Below are positions 57,130 to 64,000 of a DNA stretch of 64,000 bases, piece by piece. Each line of letters starts with the position of its first letter. The first letter of the stretch is position 1. The notes beneath the pieces were generated by a model. It searched no databases and had not been told where the DNA came from. It saw only the letters and a program-made list of their open reading frames with translations. Position numbers and translations under genes: made by a program. This stretch comes from Turnera subulata (lineage: Eukaryota; Streptophyta; Magnoliopsida; Malpighiales; Passifloraceae), in contig JAKUCV010005477.1 of the NCBI GenBank assembly GCA_028386065.3, positions 1-64,000 of the forward strand, read 5' to 3'.

Positions 57130-57710
57130 CATATTAAAGCTTTGGATGAATTGACTCCTGACAATGATTTATAGAAAAATCAAGTTAGAGTTTTGAGATT
57201 GTAAGAATGCTTGAATACAAAATTATAGAACCTTCCTATTAGCATAGATATGAGTTTAATTGATGCAAAGGTATGTTTTAATTTTTCATGTCTTTTAATT
57301 TGTTAAATTTTCATTTCATAAATTAATTCTTCTTTATATTATCATTTTATATAATATTTTTTTGTGGTATCTTTTATGTTTTATATATTTTTAAATTTTT
57401 TTCTGTTACTTTTTAATTTTTATTTTAGGACTCAATTATGCATGTTTAAATTATAAAATTAATTATTATTAAATATTTTTTATCTATTTTTCAGATTTAT
57501 ATTCCATTTTTTGCATTAAATTTTTTATTCATAATAATATATTTTTCTATTTATTCTTATGATTTCTATTTTAAAAATGACTCATTTTATTTTTTTAATT
57601 TTTTTGTTTACTATTAATTAATTCTTATAATTTTTTATTTTGTGTTTAATATTTTTTGTTTTAGGGTCAATTATATAGGCCCAAGAATGGATCCATAAAT
57701 GATGCAGGTA
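57130..57710 (+). pseudogene. Replication protein A-like exon relic
   Basis: Positions 57136-57270 read IKALDELTPDNDL, stop, KNQVRVLRL, stop, ECLNTKL, stop, NLPISIDMSLIDAK, then a donor GTATG. Positions 57665-57709 continue GQLYRPKNGSINDAG between a TTTTAG acceptor and a GTATA donor. This is the OB-fold opening of plant RPA70-type proteins, often carried by Helitrons. Three stops, two of them at codons that are Trp in the family, show it is dead. Confidence 0.6.
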
Positions 57711-57819
57711 TAAATTTACAAAATTAACTATTATTTATATTATTATTGAGTATTTTATTATATTTTTTTCTAATTTATTTATGTTAAGAAATATAGACCA
57801 TGTATATGGAAAATTAACA

Positions 57820-58781
57820 TCTTTTCTCCTCCTTACAATGAAACACTTAATTTAAGACTAAAAAATATAGCACTAAATTCTATTTCTATGTATGTACTTG
57901 CCTATTTGCATAACTTGCCTTAAATCATGCGACCTTTGTGTGTGATACACCCTTTAAGTGCGTGCTAAAATAACAAATGAAAACATAAAATTGTCATGCA
58001 ATGGTGTCATTTTGTGCATCTGTGGTTTTATTTCCTAAAATCCAGTAATCAACAACAATAATATGACCCAAGTTGACGTCTCCAATTTATAAGACAGTCA
58101 AGTGCCAACGAAATATAAACTGGCGGAGCATCCGCATTCGATATTTTGACAGAAAGGATCAGCGTCCCGCAGGTTGGTTAGCATTTGATTTAATAACATT
58201 AGAGGGTCCAGTCCTGTTGAAGGGAAAACAAGCTTCTTGACAGCGATTCCGCCCAAGTTAACATCAGTAAAGCGTACAGAAATGACGGCCCAGAGAATCC
58301 AATATGGGGCCATCCTTTGTGACAATCTTGATGTGGTGACACCCAAGCAAAGATGCAACGGGAACGGATAATCAGATACAAGCTACTGCAGAAGATGTTG
58401 AAGCGCAGCCACGTCTACAACCACATTAAAGGGCTATACAACAGAAAACTATGAGGAGAGTATCTCTGGAGCACCCTATCAAGCAGAATACATACAGCAA
58501 TGGAGGAAGGACAGCCTTGAGCGAAAGCTGGCTTTAACCCGACTACTAGACCACAGACACTGTTGACCATCGAACTTCCTTGAGCAGCAAGAGATCATCC
58601 ACAGCACATTTCCTCCTCAGAATGGTTCATTCTAACCTCCTCGATCTTGTAATAAATAACCCCAATGTGCATCTGAATTCTCCGAGGGATAGCTTTCCAG
58701 TAGATGAGTTGACAATCAATTGGAGACACTTAGAAAGCATGTATTCCAGCCACATTTCGTGCATCTGGACATCCATTAGAA
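57820..58781. other. 3' flank of the RecA gene
   Basis: Aligns with 24410-24874, 28362-28593 and 28913-28960. It includes the 3' UTR. The minus-strand open stretch at 58098-58358 has no domain and its counterparts are broken, so I do not call it a gene. Confidence 0.5.
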
Positions 58782-61700
58782 TCATACCTTCCTTTCAAAC
58801 AATTCTCTCCTCAAGGTTGTAACTACTCTATCAAGCACTTGTTCATTTGCAGCCAGATACTGCTCTGCTTCATGTTCATCACCTAAAATCTCTCCTTCAA
58901 TAAAGTACTTACTTCCTTCTTTCGCAATAATTCCATTCTCACAAGCCAATTCCAAAACCTCAGATTCCTGGCAGAGTCCTTTCCCAAAATGTATCCCAAG
59001 TTCAGCTTTTTTCATAGCAGGTGCTAACTTATTTTTTACCACTTCCACATTCAAATTAAGTCCGGTTACCTGAGGAACAAAAGTTGTGACCAGAAAAATA
59101 AGAGTAATAAGGCCCTGATCAACTAAAGCATGCTAGCATTAAAAAAAAAAAAAACAAAAACTAAAATGGGCATGCATGCAGTTCAATTATAAAAGTCAAA
59201 ACCAGCGACAAATCCTAAGTCACACAAAAGATCCAAACAAAGTCAATTCATGAAAGCTAAATCACAGCCACAAAGAACCAGTAACAGATGAAAAAAAAAT
59301 AATTGGAGCGAGGAAAAATAACGATTTGACAAACATGAAATGAAAAAGAGGACAAAGATAGAGTAATATGTAACTGATGTCGAACCTTGCACCCTGACAT
59401 ACCACCATTACTCATCTAGAAAGCACATGACCTCTTGTTACAAATTTATAGGAAACACAGAGGAAAAACAAATTCGGTTAATACTTCAAAGACATCTTCA
59501 AGAGACACAAACAATTTATTCAAAATCCTTGAATAGGTACAATGAGAAAGTTTACCTTTTCCCCAGTCTTGCGCAATTCTGTTCTGATCATTCTCAACCG
59601 TATAGCCGAATAGAATTTCAAGGCATTTCCCCCACAAGTTACCTCCTCTGCACGTCCAAAGGGATTTCCTGATTTTACGCCGGATCTAACCTGGATAAGA
59701 AAATAAAAGCTAATGAACCATTGTAATTATCACCATCAAGCAGCCAATACAGTTTGTATACAAGCAAAAAAAAAATGAAAAAGCAGACGGCAGACTTTCA
59801 CCTGATTAAGGAAAAGAATTAGAGTTCGAGACTGGCATAGAGAAGGATAGATTTTTCTAAGTGCCTGGGTCATTATACGAGATTGTGCATCTTCAAAGGT
59901 GCATCCTATCTCTCTATCAATCTCACTTTGGGGGAGAAGAGCAGCCACCTTTGAATACCATGTGGAAACCATGACGAGCATCAAATTATATAGAGACAAA
60001 GTAGAGGAAAAGAAAAGGCAGCAAACTAATCCATTAGAGAAAACTTATAGACTCCTATTCAAACATATCCGTGAGTGTTCATGAAAAAGCCTTTCAAATA
60101 AAAGAGAAGGTGAAGTGTAGTCCTCTCTCTGAAGAAATGCTTTTACTATTTAAAAAAGAAAGAAAAAAGCCATCAACATAAGGACATGCACTGTAAATCA
60201 GCGGCATAAGGCAATAGATACTGCCAAGAATGCAGAATTGCAGAAAAAACAGAAAGCTGCTAGGACACCTAAATAAAAGGTGCATATGTTTGGAGGTAGA
60301 AATCAACCTAACCAATCAGACTGAAGCTGAGAGGACACCTAAATAAGAGGTGCATATGTTTGGAGGTCGAAATCAACCTAACCAATCAGACTGTAAGAAG
60401 CATGATTTGAAAATGTGTTTTAAACAGAACAAATGACAAGAAGAAACCATTTGTGATGCTTCTATCAGTGAGTAACACACTCCATGTTATTGGCTACTTT
60501 TGCATGCCAATAAACCAAGGATCTACTTGCAAGTGGAAACGCATAGAGGAATAGTAGCTTGATCAGCTTGAGAGGAAAACAGGGAAATAGGGACCACCGT
60601 TGATTAGTTGAAAATATTCCAGCTGTGGTTTATTTTTTATGCCCATAACCTAAGGGTGCTCACTCCTCAATAAATAGGCAAAGGCCAAACCCATGGTCGA
60701 AACTAGCACCATTAAGAAACCCCACTGAAATAGCAACAAGGAAAAGAATTTGTTATAGTGAATCAGGCTTCAAACGTTTGATGGTTCAGGCGTATGGCAC
60801 TGGGTGGTGCAGTTAGAAGGCATCAACAGAGTTTCTGGGACCAGGAGAGTTTCACTGTTGCTAGATTAATTTGGTGTGTTAATGGTCACATTAACAGACC
60901 CGTCCTTTGAAGCAATCTGAAGTCCAAGTGGCAGAGCGAAACCATACAATGCAATCTAACCAGAGATGAACCAAAAAGCTCATTTTGACAATTATGATCA
61001 GTTGACCCAACTCCACCAAATATTCCAAAATATAGGTAAATTGTGGAACTACTTAGCCATAAGAGTTTACTTCCACCTAAAGTTTTTACGAAATTAGCAT
61101 TTATGGCCACACAACAGACACATTTTGGGGCAAGACATGTGAGAATTAGCAACCCTAACTGGATTTCAGCTTTTTTGTCAAGACAGTAAAAGTTGGAAGG
61201 AACAAGTTTAGATGAAACAAAAGAAAAAAGGATTGAATTGTCCAAGACCAAAGGTAGGCCTACAAGCAGCGGTAGCAGAAACAAGATGAATTAAAGACAT
61301 TCAGCTGGAGAAATCAAATTAGGTAAGTTCATGAATGTGCGGATGCATGTCTGAATGTAGACACATAAATTAATCACTTACACTATCGACCACAATAACA
61401 TCGATGGATCCACTTTTGGTCAGCGTATCAACCATACTCAGCAAGTTTTCGGCAGAATCAGGAGGGCAAATAAGTAGGTTTTCTCTGTTTACACCTATTG
61501 AGGCAGCAAGTGAAGGGTCCATTGCATTCTCCACATCAAGATACGCACAATATCCTGCCAAGAAAGTCAGATACAGCAAAGGTGACTTTAGACTTCAAGT
61601 ATAAAAAGAGCCAAAGTATCCCAGGGTATTTAGATACTGATACAAAGAAAGATCAACTACCGGATCCAGAGATCCCAAAAATTTTTTTAGATGTTCATTT

Positions 61701-63683
61701 ACTCTATCTCTATAAAGATGCATACTTTTTTTTTTTGGGGGGTGGTGGGTGGGTTTGAATACGATCTCGAGTTGTTTAAGGTGAAATGAGACCCCACTGA
61801 GCAGCCCCTCTTTATGCCCACCGGATATAATGCGACTTTGAAGAAATAATAGCTTTGTCAATCAGCAACATATATCTTCTTTACAAATTGTAATGTCTGT
61901 ACTAATTAGATGAAAAAAAACTGATCCCTTGTTAAACCAGAGTTATTCAAAGTATCTTGCACTCAGATTCAAGCACAAAAATTTACCAAATTATCTCACC
62001 TCCACGCTTTTGAGCTTCCCTGATAACATGAAGTGCAAGTGTTGTCTTTCCAGAAGCTTCTCGCCCATAGATTTCAACCATTCTTCCCTGTAGAGTGCAC
62101 AATACAATTTTCACCAAGTTGTAGTGACTAATCCAAATTGTCATGCCAAATTCGCAAAGCTATGTAACTAAATACCTAAACATTGATCAAGAAGCAATTA
62201 AGGCACAAAAGTTGTATACTGAATCCTTGTTTGATATCGATGCTGCAGTTCAAATTTTTCAATAGAAGAATCTCAACAGTTGAGCAACACAAGTTTGTCC
62301 TCACTACCTTCATAACCATCGATGAAGACAGCTACCAACGAATATAAAGAGCCGGGATATGACCATGAAGAAAACCAATGCCAAGAGATAACGTAGATAT
62401 CTTTTGAAAGAAAAACAAAGAAGGATGCCAACTAATCACACAGATTTCTTTTCAAAAAGGACGAAAAATTTCAAGAAATAAAGAGATTTGAAAAGATGTT
62501 TCACACAAAGTAGAGAACAGGGGAAGCTGCAATTTACTCTAAACCTAATCCCACAACAATGTGCATGACCTTACAAGGTTACCTTTGGTAGTCCACCAAC
62601 GCCAAGAGCAAGGTCAAGCTTCAATGAGCCAGTAGATATCACAGGAGCACGCCGTGACTTGAAAAAACGCTGCAAGGACAACATAGACTCTCGACCAAAC
62701 TCCCCAGAAAGCTGGGTCAGGGCCAGACGAAGAGCACTATCTTTCTCTGCCACCCGAACCTCGTCATGGAGTTCATCTGGTTCAAACCCTGAAATTTTCA
62801 ACAAGAAATATGAATGCTCATTTTTTTCAATGTTACCTTCTTTTTTCTTTTTCCTAAAACTTAAACTAAAAGATATCTTACTCGACAACTACCCTAGATC
62901 AATGATACAGTACAACAACACCACACAAACACACAAGTAACAGCCTGGCCAAGAACCTAAAACGAGATGCTTAGTCAAATAAACCATGCAATTCAGCTCG
63001 AATAGTAAAAGAAATGCTTTACCCTTAGCAACTTTCCTCAGATTTATATGCTCTCACTTACTAAACCACCAAAAACCAAAACCAACTAGCATTGAATGCC
63101 TTAAGGCATGTTGCATTTCCCTTAAACCCCAAGGTCCAGGGTTCGTGTATGGAAGTTGGGTTGTTGATAATGGTCTCACCTTACAGTAGAACCACAGGGA
63201 GAGATTAGTCCGGCAGTGGGCTACGGATACTCTTCTACTATTAAAAAATAAAACTACCAAAACAAGGAGAGGAAAGAAAAAACAGAGAGAGAAACATAGA
63301 GAGAAGAATAACTGAATGGTGGGTGTGTACCTATAGAAGAAAGCTGGTGAACACGCCTTGCTGTGAAAGTGATAATATCTCTTCTTCTTCTTCTTCTTAT
63401 TCCTCCTCCATTCTGCCCCAGAAAAGCAGAATCGGATTTTTAAAAAACGAAGTCAAGGGAAAGCTTAAATACCGGTGAAATTTGTAATCCCACAACAAGA
63501 ATTGCTAAAAAATGGAGATGGAAAAAATAAATTGCAGATATCCAATGACTTGAAACCAGGAAATATAAAATAATAATAATAATAATAACAAAAGCAAAGC
63601 AAAGGAAGGAAGGAAGGAAGGGGATAGAGTGGAACCTGGAAGAAAGAAGGGAGAATAGGAGGAGAGCGGATAAGTCTCGCCAT
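58782..63683 (-). CDS. RECA3: Organellar RecA recombinase (RECA3-like)
   Basis: ATP-dependent strand-exchange protein of bacterial type, predicted mitochondrial and/or plastid. Eight exons, all GT-AG: 63636-63683, 63331-63412, 62583-62788, 62000-62087, 61382-61554, 59802-59948, 59556-59690, 58782-59069; phases fit and sum to 388 residues. The N-terminus ([16 protein letters not shown], then GGG, six Arg and ARRVHQLSS) looks like a transit peptide. The core starts [18 protein letters not shown]. Walker [10 protein letters not shown] spans the exon 4 segment; Walker B is DVIVVDS at the end of exon 5; LFLNQVRSG and [13 protein letters not shown] follow (loop 2 region). The C-terminal domain is [20 protein letters not shown] to [10 protein letters not shown]. 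The ENAMDPSLA motif and short C-terminus recall Arabidopsis RECA3 from memory; RECA2 is not excluded, so the symbol is less sure than the family. Confidence 0.92.
60262..60393. repeat. 70-bp tandem duplication in RecA intron 5
   Basis: Two copies of a unit starting AGGACACCTAAATAA, period 70, nearly identical. Intronic and recent. Confidence 0.8.
63085..63250 (+). mobile_element. Possible SINE fragment in RecA intron 2
   Basis: Contains a tRNA B-box-like GGTCCAGGGTTCG, then a conserved-looking GGGAGAGATTAGTCCGGCAG stretch and an A-rich end (TTAAAAAATAAAA). No clear target duplication. Confidence 0.4.
63379..63398 (-). repeat. AGA/AAG microsatellite inside RecA exon 2
   Basis: Six triplets encode six consecutive Arg in the predicted transit peptide. 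Length changes in steps of three would alter the Arg run without breaking the frame. Confidence 0.75.
63568..63590. repeat. TAA microsatellite in RecA intron 1
   Basis: About seven TAA units. Confidence 0.75.
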
Positions 63684-63730
63684 TTTTCCTTTGGGGGTTT
63701 TGTGGGTTTTGGTGTTAGTGTTAAGAGTAT

Positions 63731-63740
63731 TTTAGGGTTT
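63731..63740 (-). promoter_or_regulatory. Telo-box-like motif upstream of RecA
   Basis: The minus strand reads AAACCCTAAA about 50 bp before the ATG. Telo boxes (AAACCCTA) are common near transcription starts of plant genes for translation and DNA metabolism. No TATA box is obvious. The stretch 63741-64000 contains a duplicated TTTATTACTTTGGGATTTTT and no gene. Confidence 0.5.
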
Positions 63741-64000
63741 TATTACTTTGGGATTTTTAGCGCTTCATTTTTTGAACTTTTTGGGCTTTATTACTTTGGG
63801 ATTTTTACCACCGTTATAGGCTTTTTTCTGTTTTTGCTCTTCCCATTACGCGCCTTTTAACTTTCAGGACTGTAATGTAATAACTTGTAAGCCTAAGCCT
63901 TGTATTTTTGAGTCTTAATTAATAAAAATTGGATTAATTCTCTATTTTGACATTTTCCAAAAAAAAAAATTATATTGCATAAAAAAGAGTAGATGCTTGG

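Larger units (their letters stand above)
53393..57760 (+). mobile_element. Helitron-like relic with RPA fragment
   Basis: Starts TCTATCTATTATATATA right after GACGCA. The flank of glucanase 1 (10745-10757) shows the unoccupied form GACGCATACAAC, so insertion was between A and T as Helitrons do. It contains direct repeats of a TATATTCTTTTAAAAAGAATTC block (53580, 53665, 53835) and an RPA-like exon pair (57130-57710). A CTRR-plus-hairpin 3' end was not found, so the right limit is approximate. A solo LTR (53870-56620) is nested within. Confidence 0.5.

Noticed and set aside
58098..58358. A small gene downstream of RecA
   Set aside because: There is no recognisable domain, and the paralogous copies at 24750 and 2850 do not keep the frame. 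It is better explained as 3' flank.
60886..61284. A 132-codon minus-strand open frame
   Set aside because: It lies within RecA intron 5, which is bounded by good splice sites that keep the RecA frame. No domain.

Overview
This is nuclear DNA of a flowering plant, most probably a eudicot. The evidence is intron-split GH17 and organellar RecA genes, AT-rich introns and spacers, plant-type Ty1/copia, Ty3/gypsy, CACTA, Mutator-like, hAT-like and Helitron-like elements, and a transferred piece of plastid 16S rRNA. I cannot name the species. Only three genes look intact, all on the minus strand: two paralogous beta-1,3-glucanases (7691-9618 and 50993-52804) and an organelle-targeted RecA (58782-63683). 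Most of the remaining sequence is nested mobile elements.

Layout. 1-5141 holds edges and relics of LTR elements and a scrap of sequence related to the RecA 3' flank. 5142-7502 is AT-rich and carries a 266-bp repeat and a 905-bp Mutator-like element. 7691-9730 is glucanase 1. 9900-11480 is a decayed upstream region. 11485-13824 is a 2.3-kb Mutator-like element that carries non-transposon sequence. 14181-19924 is an old copia element inserted in the target site of a small MITE (19931-20195). 20565-22135 is a copia fragment. 22403-23471 is a hAT-like element. 24410-32500 is a broken second copy of the RecA 3' region, split by a young copia (24875-28361), a plastid 16S fragment (28594-28912) and a solo LTR (29057-32041). 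32641-44373 is a CACTA element that itself contains a short repeat and another LTR. 44451-50681 is a young copia containing a LINE piece. 50993-52891 is glucanase 2. 53393-57760 is a Helitron-like relic with a solo LTR inside it. 57820-63740 is the RecA gene with its flanks.

How it fits together. Reading leftward on the minus strand the order is RecA, glucanase 2, RecA 3' fragment, glucanase 1, RecA 3'-flank scrap. I infer tandem duplication of a unit made of the RecA 3' part plus a glucanase, later spread over about 60 kb by transposons. The paralogous copies act as empty sites and define several insertions to the base. The glucanases are predicted secreted PR-2-type enzymes. RecA is predicted to act in organelle DNA recombination.

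The most unusual signals are arrays of short stem-loops with covarying arms in two unrelated retroelement families: the solo LTRs and the copia pair at 14181 and 44451. Recurrent GC-rich, exon-like islands ending in a splice-donor sequence also occur inside several transposons.
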